This document shows positions 39,507-48,934 of a DNA stretch of 64,000 nt, in pieces (within the stretch, counting starts at the first letter, position 1; every line of letters starts with the position of its first letter). The notes under the pieces were generated by a model that made no database searches, was not told the origin of the DNA, and worked only from the letters and a program-made list of their open reading frames with translations. Origin of the DNA: Corynebacterium lizhenjunii (GTDB taxonomy: Bacteria > Actinomycetota > Actinomycetes > Mycobacteriales > Mycobacteriaceae); assembly GCF_011038655.2 (NCBI RefSeq), contig NZ_CP064954.1, forward strand, positions 62,001 to 126,000, given 5' to 3'. The translations under genes and the position numbers were made by a program.

Positions 39507-41513
39507 ATGAAATATCCCGCCAAGACGCAACGCCACCCGGACGTGTTGCGCCCTCAGTTGCGCACGGAAACCTACGCCACGGATTTGCTGCCTTTGCGGT
39601 CAACGTTGTTGGGTATTGTCAGCGCGGCGACGAGCGCGTGCGTGGTCACCCTGGGCGCATGGTGGGTGCTCAAGCAGACGTCGCTGCCGGCGTTTAACAC
39701 CTCGATGGTCACGCGGGGTCTGGCCACGGTGGGCATTGTGGGCACGGTGGTGGTCACCGCGGCCCTGCTGGCGTGGTGGATCTTTGATGAATACCGCCAG
39801 CATGGCGAGCCCATCCGCCGCCCCACCTGGCGCACCGGGCTGACGTACCTGGTGTCCTATTTGGCACCCGCGCTGCTGGTCATTGCCTCGATTGGCATCC
39901 CGCTGTCTGCCACGCGCCTGTGGCTGGACGGCGTGCAGGTGGATCAAGTCTTCCGCACCCAGTTCCTCACGCGCACCACGGAGCAGGGCGGCTATGCGGA
40001 CATGAACTACCTGGATATGCCCACGTTTTATCCGCTGGGCTGGTTCTGGCTGGGTGGGCGTTTAGCCGCGGTTTTGGGCCTGCCGGGGTGGGAGGTCTTC
40101 CAGCCTTGGTCCTTGGTCTCGCTGGCGGTGGCCGGTTCGGTGCTGGTGCCCGTGTGGCAGCACTTGGTGGGCTCGCTGCCGGTGGCCACGGCTATTGCGG
40201 TAACTACCACCGCGGCCACGTTGTCTTTGGGGGCTGAAGAGCCGTACTCGGCGGTGATTGCCATGGGTATGCCGGCGGCGGTGGTGGTCTCTGCCCGCGC
40301 CTTCCAGGGTTCGTGGGCGGCAACGGTGGGGCTCATCCTTTACCTGGGGGTATCGGCGACGTTCTACACGTTGTATACCGGCGTCATCGCCTTGACGGTG
40401 GTTTCCTTGCTGGCTGTGGTGACCGCGGTCTATGAGCGCAAGTGGGGCCCGGTGTTGCGCTTGGTGTTGGTGGGGGTCAGTTCCCTGGCCATTGCTGCCC
40501 TTGCGTGGGGTCCGTATGTCCTGGCAGCTTTGCGTGCCGATGCCCCCTTGGAGTCCGCCGCCCAGCACTACCTGCCCAGCGAGGGCACCCAGATTCCGGC
40601 TCCTTTCTTGTCGCCGACGATTGTGGGTGTGCTCTGTCTGATTGGCATTGTCTACCTGGTGTTGCGCTGGGCGGATCCTGATGTGCGCGCGTTGATGTGG
40701 GCGCTTGGTGGGGTGTATCTGTGGATCATCGCCTCTATGGCGGTCACGCTGGTGGGCTCGACGTTGTTGGGTTTCCGCTTGGAGATTCTGGTGGTGCTGT
40801 TGTTGGCTACGGCCGGCGTGTTGGCGTTGGCAGAGATTCGCCTGGTGGGTGTGCACGTGCTCTATCCGGCGCGTTTCGATGTGCCCACCAATCGCGCTAT
40901 TACCGCCGCGTTTGTGGTGGTGCTGTCCCTTGCAGGCATCTCTTATGCCCAGCAAATCCCGCGTATTAATGAGGACGCCTTGGATAACGCCTATGCGGAT
41001 ACCGATGGTTACGGTGAGCGCGCGGACCGCTTTGCTGCCGGGGCGGCGTCGTATTACCAGGAGATTGCAGATACCATTACCAGGCAAGGCTATGTGCCCA
41101 ACCAGACGGTGGTGATGACGGATGAAAAGCTCTTCATGGCCTACCACCCCTTCCACGGTTTTAATGGGTTTACCTCCCACTATGCCAACCCGCTGGGGGA
41201 GTTCTCTGCTCGCAATGAGGCTATGGAGGACTGGGCGCTGCATTCGTGGGTGGACACTCCGCAGGAGTTCAGGCAGCGTTTGGATGAGGCCCGCTGGAAG
41301 GCCCCGGACGCCATCATTTTCCGCGGCACCCTGCCGGAGAAGGGCAACGAGGCAGAGCACGAGGGCTTCAAGATCCATATCGCGGAAGACATTTTCCCCA
41401 ACCAGCCCAACGTGCGCTACAGGGCCATCTTCTACGATCCGCAGGTCTTTAGCCAGGGGTGGGAATTGTCTCAACACGGCCCGTTTGTAGTGGCAGTACG
41501 CACGGCCACCTAG
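39507..41513 (+). CDS. aftA: Galactan 5-O-arabinofuranosyltransferase AftA
   Basis: This 668-residue GT-C glycosyltransferase adds the first arabinose to the galactan chain from decaprenyl-phospho-arabinose. It has about eleven N-terminal membrane helices and a C-terminal extracytoplasmic domain (from about residue 480, RINEDALDNAYADTDGYGER). The first periplasmic loop contains RTTEQGGYADMNYLDMPTFYP split over the catalytic acidic residues. Position between dprE2 and emb is the corynebacterial order. Stop to emb start is 20 bp. Confidence 0.92.
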   Translation: MKYPAKTQRHPDVLRPQLRTETYATDLLPLRSTLLGIVSAATSACVVTLGAWWVLKQTSLPAFNTSMVTRGLATVGIVGTVVVTAALLAWWIFDEYRQHGEPIRRPTWRTGLTYLVSYLAPALLVIASIGIPLSATRLWLDGVQVDQVFRTQFLTRTTEQGGYADMNYLDMPTFYPLGWFWLGGRLAAVLGLPGWEVFQPWSLVSLAVAGSVLVPVWQHLVGSLPVATAIAVTTTAATLSLGAEEPYSAVIAMGMPAAVVVSARAFQGSWAATVGLILYLGVSATFYTLYTGVIALTVVSLLAVVTAVYERKWGPVLRLVLVGVSSLAIAALAWGPYVLAALRADAPLESAAQHYLPSEGTQIPAPFLSPTIVGVLCLIGIVYLVLRWADPDVRALMWALGGVYLWIIASMAVTLVGSTLLGFRLEILVVLLLATAGVLALAEIRLVGVHVLYPARFDVPTNRAITAAFVVVLSLAGISYAQQIPRINEDALDNAYADTDGYGERADRFAAGAASYYQEIADTITRQGYVPNQTVVMTDEKLFMAYHPFHGFNGFTSHYANPLGEFSARNEAMEDWALHSWVDTPQEFRQRLDEARWKAPDAIIFRGTLPEKGNEAEHEGFKIHIAEDIFPNQPNVRYRAIFYDPQVFSQGWELSQHGPFVVAVRTAT

Positions 41514-41533
41514 CTGCGTCGTAGAATGTCCGG

Positions 41534-44500
41534 GTGACTGATACCTTCTCCCCAGCCCCCGCCCGCCTGCGATGGTGCGCCATCGTAGCCGGGATTGTGG
41601 GGTTTGTGTTGTTTCTGGCCACCCCGCTGCTGCCGGTGAAGCAGGTCCAGTCCAGCGTGCAGTGGCCGCAGCAGGACTCGCTGGCTTCCATTAATGCCCC
41701 GCTGATTTCTTTGGCCCCGGAGTCCATTGAGGCCGAGTTCCCCCTGGCCGCCACGGAGTATCTGCGCGAGGGCCAGGACTTGCTCTACGGGACGGTGCCG
41801 CCGGGGTCGAAGAAGGCGACCACTCGCGGTTTGTTCGTCCGCACGGGCGATGGTGGGCTGACGGTGGCGTCCTTGGATGACGTCCTGTTGGATTTGAGTC
41901 CGCAGCAGGTGGCTGCCTTGCCTGCCGATGCCGCCTTAAAGCTCAGCGTGACTGCCGATGCCACCCGGGTCCAGGTGGGCTCCCATACAGCCACCTCGGA
42001 TGAGGATCTGCGCCCCCAGGTCACCGGTGTCTACACCGAGTTGGAGGACACCCCGGCTGCGCGGGCGGCATTGTCCAGCGCGCACGTGGACGTGGAGATC
42101 AACTCGCGGTTTACCTCTAGTCCCACCCCGCTGAAGCTGGCGGCGATGATTATTGGTCTGCTCATGGTGGCGCTGAGCCTGCTGTGCCTGTGGCGCCTGG
42201 ACCGGTTGGATGGCCGCCGCATGGGCTTTATGCCGGCGACGTGGAAGCAGGTGCGCCCGCTGGACGGCGTGGTGGCTGCGGTGCTGGTCTTTTGGCACAT
42301 CTTCGGGGCAAATACCTCCGATGATGGCTTTATTTTGACTATGGCGCGCGTGAGCGACCATGCGGAGTACATGGCTAACTACTACCGCTGGTACGGCGTG
42401 CCGGAGTCGCCTTTTGGTTCACCGTACTATGACTTGCTGGCGGTCATGACGCAGATTTCTACCGCCTCGGTGTTCATGCGCTTGCCGTCGCTGCTGGCCG
42501 GCCTGGTGGTGTGGTTTGTGCTGTCCCGGGAGATTTTGCCGCGTTTTGGGGAGCTGATTAATTCCCGCCGGGTGGCGCACTGGACCGCAGCGTTGATGTT
42601 CTTGAGCTTCTGGCTGCCGTATAACAACGGCATTCGTCCGGAACCCATGGTGGCAATGGGGGTGATGCTGACGTGGGCATCGTTCGAGCGCGCGATTGCC
42701 ACCCGGCGTCTGCTGCCTGCTGCGGTGGGCACCATCATTGCGACCATCACCCTGGCAGTGGGCCCCACCGGCTTGTTTGCCGTGGGCGTGTTCTTGGTCA
42801 GTCTGCCGCAAGTCTTTGACATTATGGGCCAGCGGGCGCGCAGCGCGGGGTGGATGCCGTTTATCGCGCCGTTCTTGGCTTGTGGCACCGCGATCATGGT
42901 GCTGGTCTTCGGGGACCAAACCCTCGCAGCTGTACTGGAGTCGACCTCCGTGCGCACCCAGGTGGGCCCGTCGCTGCCGTGGTATTCGGAGTTTGCGCGC
43001 TACACCACGCTGTTCCAGGAGTCGGTAGATGGCTCCCTGACTCGCCGCTTTGCCATGTTCACCATGCTCTTTAGCTTGGGTCTGGTGCTCTACGCCTTTA
43101 TCAAGGACCGGCGGGTGGCTGGTGCGGAACCTGGGCCCACCACGCGCCTGCTGTTGATTGTGGCGCTGTCCATGTTCTTCCTCATGTTCACGCCAACCAA
43201 ATGGACCCACCACTTCGGTATCTACGCCGGTGTGGCGGGCGTGCTGGCGGCGCAGGGTTCTGTGGTGCTCTCCCAGATTGCGCTGCGTTCCTCCCGCGCC
43301 CGCACTTTCGCCTTGGCGGCGGTGACCTTCCTGATGGCCATATCTTTGGCCGGTTGGAATGCCTGGTGGTACGTGTCCTCCTTTGGTATTCCGTGGTGGG
43401 ACCGCACCGTGCAATTCAAGGGCGTCGAGGCCGCCACGGTGGTCCTGGGCATCGCGCTGGTTATTGCTGCGGTGGGCGTGGTGCAGTCCCTGCGGCAGCG
43501 CCGCCGGCGCCGCTTCAGTGAGTCCGAGGCGCAGTTTCGCGCCGATGAGTCCCAGCGGGTCAGCCGCTGGGCTGGCGTGATGTCCGCCCCGATTGCCGTG
43601 GCCTGCGCGCTCATGGTGGCGTTTTCGATGGCCTCTTTTGCAAAGGGCTACGTCTCCCAGGGCCCGGCATACTCCGTGGGCCGGGGCAACCTGGCCTCCT
43701 TGGCGGGGCAGCGCTGCGGTTTGGCAGAACACACCCTGGTGGAGACCAATACGAATGAGTCCTTCTTGGAGCCGGTGCGCGGCACTCTGGCCGACTCTCT
43801 GGAGGATCCGGAGGGCTCGGGCTTTGGCCCCAGCAACATTCCGGATGACATCGAGCCGGAGAATCAAAACTCTGCTTCCGTGGGTGCGATTGCTAACTCC
43901 GGCAGCGAGGAGTCCGCTATCAACGCCGCCACAACTCCCACGGGCCAGAATGAGGACTCCGCAGAGGCCGCTGCTGAAGGCAAGGGGGAGCGCGCGGCTA
44001 CTGGTGTCAATGGTTCGCACACGCACTTGCCGTTTAACCTGGATTACCGCCGCGTTCCGGTGATGGGTTCATATTCTGAAAACCAGCAGGGCACCGCCCA
44101 GCTGACCTCGCAGTGGTTCCACCTTCCCGAGGCTGCTGCCGACTCCCCCTTGCTGGTAGTTTCCGCTGCAGGCCGCATCTACCACCACGACGTCAACGGC
44201 GTTGAGCAAGAGGGCGAGGACCTGGTGCTGGAGTATGGCACTCTGCGCGGTGGCAGGGTAGGGGGCATCGGCAAGGCAGAGCTTTCCGATGTTGGCGCCA
44301 CCCCCGAGTGGCGTAACCTGCGCCTGCCCCTGGCTGATTTGCCGGAAGAAGCCAACGTGGTGCGTTTGGTGGCGAAGGATGCCTCCCTGGATGAGCGCGA
44401 CTGGATGGCATTTGTGCCGCCGCGCGTGCCTACCCTGGCCACGCTGAACTCGCTATTCGACGGGGAGACCCCGGGGCTGCTGGACTGGTCGGTGGCCCTG

Positions 44501-44839
44501 CAATTCCCCTGCCAGCGTACCTTTGACCACTACGCCGGGGTGACGGAGATTCCGCAGTACCGCATTCTTCCTGATTCCGCCGCGCAAACCTCCCTGACTG
44601 ACTTCCAGTCCTTCAGCGGTGGCGGTGCGCTGTCCACGGCGGAGGCGGTGAACTATGCCTATGAGCTGCCCTCGTATCTCAACCATGATTGGGCCCGGGA
44701 CTGGGGCGCGATTGAGAAGTATGAGCTGCGCACCAACTCCGCCGGGGAGGCCCCGCGCCTGGCCGTGGTCGAGCAGGAGGAAATCACCCGGACGGGCTGG
44801 TGGAAGAACTCCGACATGAAGATCCGCAAGGACCTCTAA
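41534..44839 (+). CDS. emb: Arabinofuranosyltransferase Emb
   Basis: This 1101-residue GT-C enzyme extends arabinan in the cell-wall arabinogalactan and is the ethambutol target family. Thirteen or more membrane helices span residues 20-700. The GT-C acidic motif is in FGANTSDDGFILTMARVSDH. The Pro-containing chain-length motif region and a large C-terminal carbohydrate-binding domain (from about 720) follow. A Ser/Asn/Glu-rich linker (about 770-830) and one copy of the recurring oligomer (GRVGGIGKAEL) lie in the C-terminal domain. Corynebacteria carry a single Emb where mycobacteria have three. Confidence 0.94.
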   Translation: MTDTFSPAPARLRWCAIVAGIVGFVLFLATPLLPVKQVQSSVQWPQQDSLASINAPLISLAPESIEAEFPLAATEYLREGQDLLYGTVPPGSKKATTRGLFVRTGDGGLTVASLDDVLLDLSPQQVAALPADAALKLSVTADATRVQVGSHTATSDEDLRPQVTGVYTELEDTPAARAALSSAHVDVEINSRFTSSPTPLKLAAMIIGLLMVALSLLCLWRLDRLDGRRMGFMPATWKQVRPLDGVVAAVLVFWHIFGANTSDDGFILTMARVSDHAEYMANYYRWYGVPESPFGSPYYDLLAVMTQISTASVFMRLPSLLAGLVVWFVLSREILPRFGELINSRRVAHWTAALMFLSFWLPYNNGIRPEPMVAMGVMLTWASFERAIATRRLLPAAVGTIIATITLAVGPTGLFAVGVFLVSLPQVFDIMGQRARSAGWMPFIAPFLACGTAIMVLVFGDQTLAAVLESTSVRTQVGPSLPWYSEFARYTTLFQESVDGSLTRRFAMFTMLFSLGLVLYAFIKDRRVAGAEPGPTTRLLLIVALSMFFLMFTPTKWTHHFGIYAGVAGVLAAQGSVVLSQIALRSSRARTFALAAVTFLMAISLAGWNAWWYVSSFGIPWWDRTVQFKGVEAATVVLGIALVIAAVGVVQSLRQRRRRRFSESEAQFRADESQRVSRWAGVMSAPIAVACALMVAFSMASFAKGYVSQGPAYSVGRGNLASLAGQRCGLAEHTLVETNTNESFLEPVRGTLADSLEDPEGSGFGPSNIPDDIEPENQNSASVGAIANSGSEESAINAATTPTGQNEDSAEAAAEGKGERAATGVNGSHTHLPFNLDYRRVPVMGSYSENQQGTAQLTSQWFHLPEAAADSPLLVVSAAGRIYHHDVNGVEQEGEDLVLEYGTLRGGRVGGIGKAELSDVGATPEWRNLRLPLADLPEEANVVRLVAKDASLDERDWMAFVPPRVPTLATLNSLFDGETPGLLDWSVALQFPCQRTFDHYAGVTEIPQYRILPDSAAQTSLTDFQSFSGGGALSTAEAVNYAYELPSYLNHDWARDWGAIEKYELRTNSAGEAPRLAVVEQEEITRTGWWKNSDMKIRKDL

Positions 44840-44903
44840 ACGGCGCCGGCTCAGCGCGGTGGATCAGTGCGGTGGCTCAGCGCGCCGGCTCACCGGCTGC
44901 ACT

Positions 44904-45836
44904 CTAGGGGCGGCGGAAGTCCTCGCGGCGGCCGCGATTGTGCAGGCGCAGCCAGCCGATAAACCCGGAAAGGTCACGCCGCTGCACCAGGAAGAACCAG
45001 GCGAAGCGCGCAAATTCCTGCGGTAGGAGCTTGCGCATACCGCGCTGCCACAGCAGGTAGCCGCGGTTGCGGTAGGTGAAGAAGCGCTTGAACTCGCCGT
45101 CCGGGTACTGGGTGTGCATGCGCCCGCCCAGGATTGGCTTGAATTCCTCGGATCCGTCCGGGTGCAAATAGCTGGTGGTCAGGGCGGTGCCGAACTTGAG
45201 GCCAGAGCCCACAAGGCGGCGGTGGTACTCGACCTCATCGCCGCGGATGAACAGGCGGTAGTCGGGCACCCCAATGGTCTCCATGGCAGCAGCAGATATC
45301 AGGGCGCCGTTAAAGAGAGAGGCTATCCCGGGCAGGAAATCGCCGTCCAGCTCGTCCATGCGGCGGCGCCACACCAGTCCTTGGCGCAGAGGGAAGGCCA
45401 AGCGGCCGGGGTCTTCGAGGTTGCACACGGCAGGGGAGACCTCGTGGAGCGCGTTGGTTTCAGCAACGCGGTAGAGCTCCTCTAACACCCCGGGGTCGGC
45501 GGGGCGGCCATCATCATCGGCACACCACACGGCGTCCGCCCCCTTGGCAAGTGCAGTGAGGAACCCCAGCGCAAACCCCCCGGCGCCACCCAAGTTGGTG
45601 TGGGAGGCAATGTAGACAGCGCGGGAACCGGCCAGTTCTTCTACGAGTTGGCGCACGGCGTCCTCGGCGCCGTTGTCCACCACAATCACCCAGTCCACCG
45701 GGTGCGTCTGGTTCACAACTTGCTCCAGGGAGGCCCGCAGCAGTTCTACCCGCTGGTGGGTGACAATGACGGCGGCGGTAGTTCCGGAGGAGCGCAGCGG
45801 TGCGACAGGCGAAGGTGTAGACGGTGTGACAGGCAT
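44904..45836 (-). CDS. glfT1: Galactofuranosyltransferase GlfT1
   Basis: This 310-residue GT2 enzyme adds the first galactofuranose residues to the rhamnosyl-GlcNAc lipid linker. The GT-A motifs are visible: AAVIVTHQRVELLRASLEQV, the metal-binding DDD in VWCADDDGRPADP, and RGDEVEYHRRL with the catalytic acidic residue. The tail after FFLVQRRDLSGFIGWLRLHNRGRREDFRRP agrees with GlfT1. It is convergent with emb and lies in the same block as wzm/wzt, as in mycobacteria. Confidence 0.9.
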   Translation of the reverse strand: MPVTPSTPSPVAPLRSSGTTAAVIVTHQRVELLRASLEQVVNQTHPVDWVIVVDNGAEDAVRQLVEELAGSRAVYIASHTNLGGAGGFALGFLTALAKGADAVWCADDDGRPADPGVLEELYRVAETNALHEVSPAVCNLEDPGRLAFPLRQGLVWRRRMDELDGDFLPGIASLFNGALISAAAMETIGVPDYRLFIRGDEVEYHRRLVGSGLKFGTALTTSYLHPDGSEEFKPILGGRMHTQYPDGEFKRFFTYRNRGYLLWQRGMRKLLPQEFARFAWFFLVQRRDLSGFIGWLRLHNRGRREDFRRP

Positions 45837-45912
45837 GGGCTCTATTGTGCCACCGCGTCACGTCTTTGCCGGGCAGGCCCGGCGGTGCCGTTTGCCGCCG
45901 CCGCAGTTACTG

Positions 45913-46011
45913 CGGCAGCTTGAAGCCCAGGGGCCGCAACTAATGCGGCAGCTTGAAGCCCAGGGGCCGCAGGTGATGCGGCGGCTTCAGGCCCTGGGGC
46001 CGCAGGTAATG
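45913..46011. repeat. Three tandem 33-bp copies derived from the end of the adjacent secreted-protein gene
   Basis: The unit CGGCAGCTTGAAGCCCAGGG plus GCCGCAACTAATG runs at 45913-45945, 45946-45978 and 45979-46011. Its first 18 bases equal the last codons of the neighbouring gene at 46042-46059 (encoding LGFKLP), so these are duplicates of a 3' gene end. Copies diverge progressively toward the gene. Confidence 0.85.
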
Positions 46012-46036
46012 TGGCGGCGGGCAGTTCCGTTGGTTC

Positions 46037-46555
46037 TTAGAACGGCAGCTTGAAGCCCAGAGCTTTGGCAGCGGCAAGGCCGCCGCCGAAGATGGCCAGC
46101 ACCAGTGCAGCAATGGAGGTGCCAACGAAGATGTCCAGGCTGGTGCCCGGGGCCCAATCGTTCTTTTTGTCCTGGTAGATGCTGGACAGGAATGCGCGGG
46201 AGGCAGAACCAGCGGCGTCGGACTGAGCCAGCTCAATCAGCGCGGGGATGTCGGAGCTCTGCAGTTTCTTTGCCTCGGAGGAGGCAAATTCCTCACCCTT
46301 GGCGATGGTGGAGCCCACCGCGTCCGGGACGCCAGTCTTGTGCTTGGCGTACCCCTCGGTCAGGTGGCGCAAGGCCTCTAGGGTCTGCTTGGTGTCCAGC
46401 GAGCTGACGTGCTGATCGCTGGAGTTGGAGTCCTGCTGTGCAGAACCGGTCTGTGCAGCGGCTGGCTCCTGCGGAGTCTCAGCGGCGGTGGCTACGGCGG
46501 TGGACAGGGACAGTGCCGTGGCAACGGCCACGACGCCAGCGTTCAAGCGCTTCAT
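46037..46555 (-). CDS. Small exported protein with C-terminal membrane helix (paralogue A)
   Basis: This 172-residue protein has a signal peptide (MKRLNAGVVAVATALSLSTA, cleavage near Ala-Glu at about 26), a hydrophilic helical mature part, and a C-terminal hydrophobic helix SLDIFVGTSIAALVLAIFGGGL ending ALGFKLPF. The next gene upstream encodes a protein of the same plan, with MKRFAAGAVAVATALSLSTG and GLIPGLKLPF. The ATG at 46555 has AAGGAG. Function unknown; the setting inside the arabinogalactan block suggests an envelope role. Confidence 0.7.
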   Translation of the reverse strand: MKRLNAGVVAVATALSLSTAVATAAETPQEPAAAQTGSAQQDSNSSDQHVSSLDTKQTLEALRHLTEGYAKHKTGVPDAVGSTIAKGEEFASSEAKKLQSSDIPALIELAQSDAAGSASRAFLSSIYQDKKNDWAPGTSLDIFVGTSIAALVLAIFGGGLAAAKALGFKLPF

Positions 46556-46602
46556 ATAAATCTCCTTGGATGTGAATGGAACTAGAACATCATAAAGCAC
46601 AA

Positions 46603-46629
46603 CACTCCACTGCGTTAAGCAGTGGAGTG
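46603..46629 (-). terminator. Terminator after the upstream exported-protein gene
   Basis: CACTCCACTGC and GCAGTGGAGTG form a perfect 11-bp stem with a 5-nt loop. Reading on the minus strand it is followed by TTGTGCTTT. It separates the two paralogous exported-protein genes, so each appears to be a single transcript. Confidence 0.65.
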
Positions 46630-46697
46630 GCGTTAAGCGGTGGAGTGGCTGCGGGTTACTCCCGCGAACGTGTTGCCAGAAAACCTGGCAGCACGGC

Positions 46698-47075
46698 TTA
46701 GAACGGCAGCTTCAGGCCCGGGATCAGGCCGGAGTTTGCCACGAAGCCGATAAGGCCCAGGATGGCGGCGGCGATGCCGGTGCCCCACAGGATGTCAGCG
46801 GTGGTGCCGGCAGGGTAGGAGTTCTTGACGTCATTTGCGTAAGAGGACTTGTAGGTCTCGAAATGAGATTCAGCGGTGCTGCCAGCCTTCGAAGACTGCT
46901 CGGTAGAACCCTTGTGAGGCTCGCTTTGACCGTTCTTAGCGGCGACTACGGCGTAGGTCAGACCTTCGAGAGCGGGAAGCGAGCTCTCGTTGGACGAGTC
47001 GGCAGCGGAAGCAACTCCGGTGGACAGGGACAGGGCGGTTGCAACGGCGACGGCGCCAGCAGCGAAACGCTTCAT
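46698..47075 (-). CDS. Small exported protein with C-terminal membrane helix (paralogue B)
   Basis: This 125-residue protein has a signal peptide (MKRFAAGAVAVATALSLSTG, cleavage after ASAA near 27), a short Ser/Lys/Glu-rich mature part and a C-terminal helix TADILWGTGIAAAILGLIGFV ending GLIPGLKLPF. The same beginning and ending as the downstream gene indicate duplication with divergence of the middle. The ATG at 47075 is preceded by CAAGGAG. Secreted or outer-envelope protein, function unknown. Confidence 0.7.
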   Translation of the reverse strand: MKRFAAGAVAVATALSLSTGVASAADSSNESSLPALEGLTYAVVAAKNGQSEPHKGSTEQSSKAGSTAESHFETYKSSYANDVKNSYPAGTTADILWGTGIAAAILGLIGFVANSGLIPGLKLPF

Positions 47076-47367
47076 GGGGGATACTCCTTGGGTGAATGGG
47101 CAAGCCACAATCTTGGCTTTCGCTGAGAATTGTCGCATAAGAATCTGGGTAGAGCAAGTTTTTATAGGATTATTATTCATGGGTCGCAAAGCGACCGGAT
47201 TGCGCTGATCGGATTGCAGCAACTGGATTGCAGTCATTGGATTGTGCTGATCGGGGTGACGCGAGTGGGGGGCCGCGAGGAGACAACAGGATCGAAACTC
47301 AGCAGCGAGAGCTATACGGCTGTTGGCTTGTCGGCTGGGTGTAGGGCTGGGAGTAGAGTCAGTGCGC

Positions 47368-48072
47368 ATGAAAAACGTAGTAGACAATGCGGTAGGCCTA
47401 GCTCAGATTTGGCCGCCCTTTGGGTTACAGGTTGTCGCCACGGATGAGCGCCGTCGCATTGAGCTGCGGGCCCTGCGCGATGAACACATTGCGCAGCTAG
47501 CAGGAGTAACCCCGGAAGACATTTATGGCACCGACGTGCCGGAGTATGCCTTTAGTTGGCTGTTTGGGCAACCCCCGGTGTGGGCGGGAGCGCAGTTTAG
47601 GTGGGGGCATCGGGCAAGCATGTCCCCGCAGGAGTGGACGCTGGATTGTGGGGTTTTCCTTGACGGGCAGTTGTGCGGGGTGGTGGACCTGCGGGCGCAG
47701 AACTTTGCGCAGACGCGGGAGGTGGAAACCGGATCCTGGATTTACCACCGGTACCAGGGGCAGGGCATCGGCACGCTAGTGCGCCACGCGGTGGCGGTGA
47801 TGTGTTTTGAGCACCTGGGCGCACACAGCCTGCGCAGTGGCTGGGTGGTGGGCAATGCGGCATCGGCGGCGGTGTCTGCCAAGCTGGGGTACAAGGTCTA
47901 CCGGACCGCGGTGAATGGTCCCAACGGGCCGGACGGGGTGGAGCTGCCGGTGGAAGATGCCCGGCTAGATCGGAAAGACTACCAGCCCGGCGGGGTGAGA
48001 GTGCAGGTCAGCGGCGTCACGCCACAGCTGCGGGCACTGCTAGGAATTGACGGCCCGGGGATGACTGGCTAG
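47368..48072 (+). CDS. GNAT-family N-acetyltransferase (RimJ-like)
   Basis: This 234-residue enzyme has the acetyl-CoA binding loop YHRYQGQGIGTLVRHAV and the following strand LRSGWVVGNAASAAVSAKLGYKVYRT characteristic of RimJ/RimL-type acetyltransferases. A C-terminal extension of about 40 residues (KDYQPGGVRVQVSGVTPQLRALLGI) is also present. The target may be a ribosomal protein N-terminus or an antibiotic. ATG 47368 starts MKNVVDNAVG. A 14-bp duplication including the stop codon follows the gene. Confidence 0.85.
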   Translation: MKNVVDNAVGLAQIWPPFGLQVVATDERRRIELRALRDEHIAQLAGVTPEDIYGTDVPEYAFSWLFGQPPVWAGAQFRWGHRASMSPQEWTLDCGVFLDGQLCGVVDLRAQNFAQTREVETGSWIYHRYQGQGIGTLVRHAVAVMCFEHLGAHSLRSGWVVGNAASAAVSAKLGYKVYRTAVNGPNGPDGVELPVEDARLDRKDYQPGGVRVQVSGVTPQLRALLGIDGPGMTG

Positions 48073-48086
48073 GGATGACTGGCTAG
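48059..48086. repeat. 14-bp tandem duplication containing the GNAT stop codon
   Basis: GGATGACTGGCTAG occurs at 48059-48072 and 48073-48086, with a degenerate third copy to 48100. The duplication extends beyond the gene and repeats its last codons and TAG. Confidence 0.85.
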
Positions 48087-48122
48087 GAATAGCTGACCAG
48101 AGATAGCCGGGAAGGGTGGCGC

Positions 48123-48914
48123 CTAACGCTCTTGTTCAAAGCGCGCGAGTAGGTCGCGGACGTACTCGCCAGCGCCGGGGCCCTCGTAGGCCTCCACCAC
48201 GTCGGCAACCTCACCGGCCTGCTTAACCTCGCCGTGCTCAATCCACAGAGCGGTATTGCACAGCTGAGCCAGGAAGTCATTGGAGTGGGAGGCAAAGACC
48301 AAAATACCGGAGCGCTTGACCAGCTCCTGCAGGCGGACCCGGGCCTTGGCCATAAAGGCGGCATCGACAGCGCCAATGCCCTCATCAAGCAGGAGGATCT
48401 CCGGCTCAATGGAGGTCACCACCCCCAGCGCCAGACGCACGCGCATACCGGTGGAGTAGGTGCGCAGCGGCATGTTGAGGTAATCCCCCAGCTCCGTGAA
48501 CTCTGCAATCTCATTCATCTTGGACTTCATCTGCTTGATGGTCTGGCCCAAAAACAGCCCGCGGATGATGATGTTGTCATAGCCTGAGACCTCTGGGTCC
48601 ATGCCTACGCCCAGGTCAAAGACGGGGGCGACGCGGCCGCGGACATCGGCAGACCCGCGGGTGGGCTCATAGATGCCAGAGAGCAGACGCAACAGCGTGG
48701 ACTTACCGGCGCCGTTGTGGCCCACCAACCCCACGCGATCGCCTTCGCGCAGGTGCAAATTGATGTCCTTGAGGGCCTCGACCACCACCGTGTTGTGGGC
48801 GTTTTTGCCAATCGAGCCGCCAGCAGTGGCTAACATGGCCTTCTTCAGGGAGCGGGACTTGGCGTCGAAGATGGGAAAGTCTACGCAGGCGTTGTAGGTA
48901 TCAATGGAAACCAT
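48123..48914 (-). CDS. wzt: ABC transporter ATP-binding protein of the galactan exporter
   Basis: This 263-residue ATPase has Walker A GHNGAGKST, signature YSTGMRVRLA and Walker B ILLLDEGIGAVD, the pattern of Wzt/RfbE-type polysaccharide exporters (TagH-like). No C-terminal carbohydrate-binding domain is present, as in the mycobacterial homologue. With Wzm it would flip the lipid-linked galactan to the outer face of the membrane, after which AftA and Emb add arabinose. Encoded 20 bp after wzm. Confidence 0.9.
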   Translation of the reverse strand: MVSIDTYNACVDFPIFDAKSRSLKKAMLATAGGSIGKNAHNTVVVEALKDINLHLREGDRVGLVGHNGAGKSTLLRLLSGIYEPTRGSADVRGRVAPVFDLGVGMDPEVSGYDNIIIRGLFLGQTIKQMKSKMNEIAEFTELGDYLNMPLRTYSTGMRVRLALGVVTSIEPEILLLDEGIGAVDAAFMAKARVRLQELVKRSGILVFASHSNDFLAQLCNTALWIEHGEVKQAGEVADVVEAYEGPGAGEYVRDLLARFEQER

Positions 48915-48934
48915 GATTATTCCTTAAAGTGACG

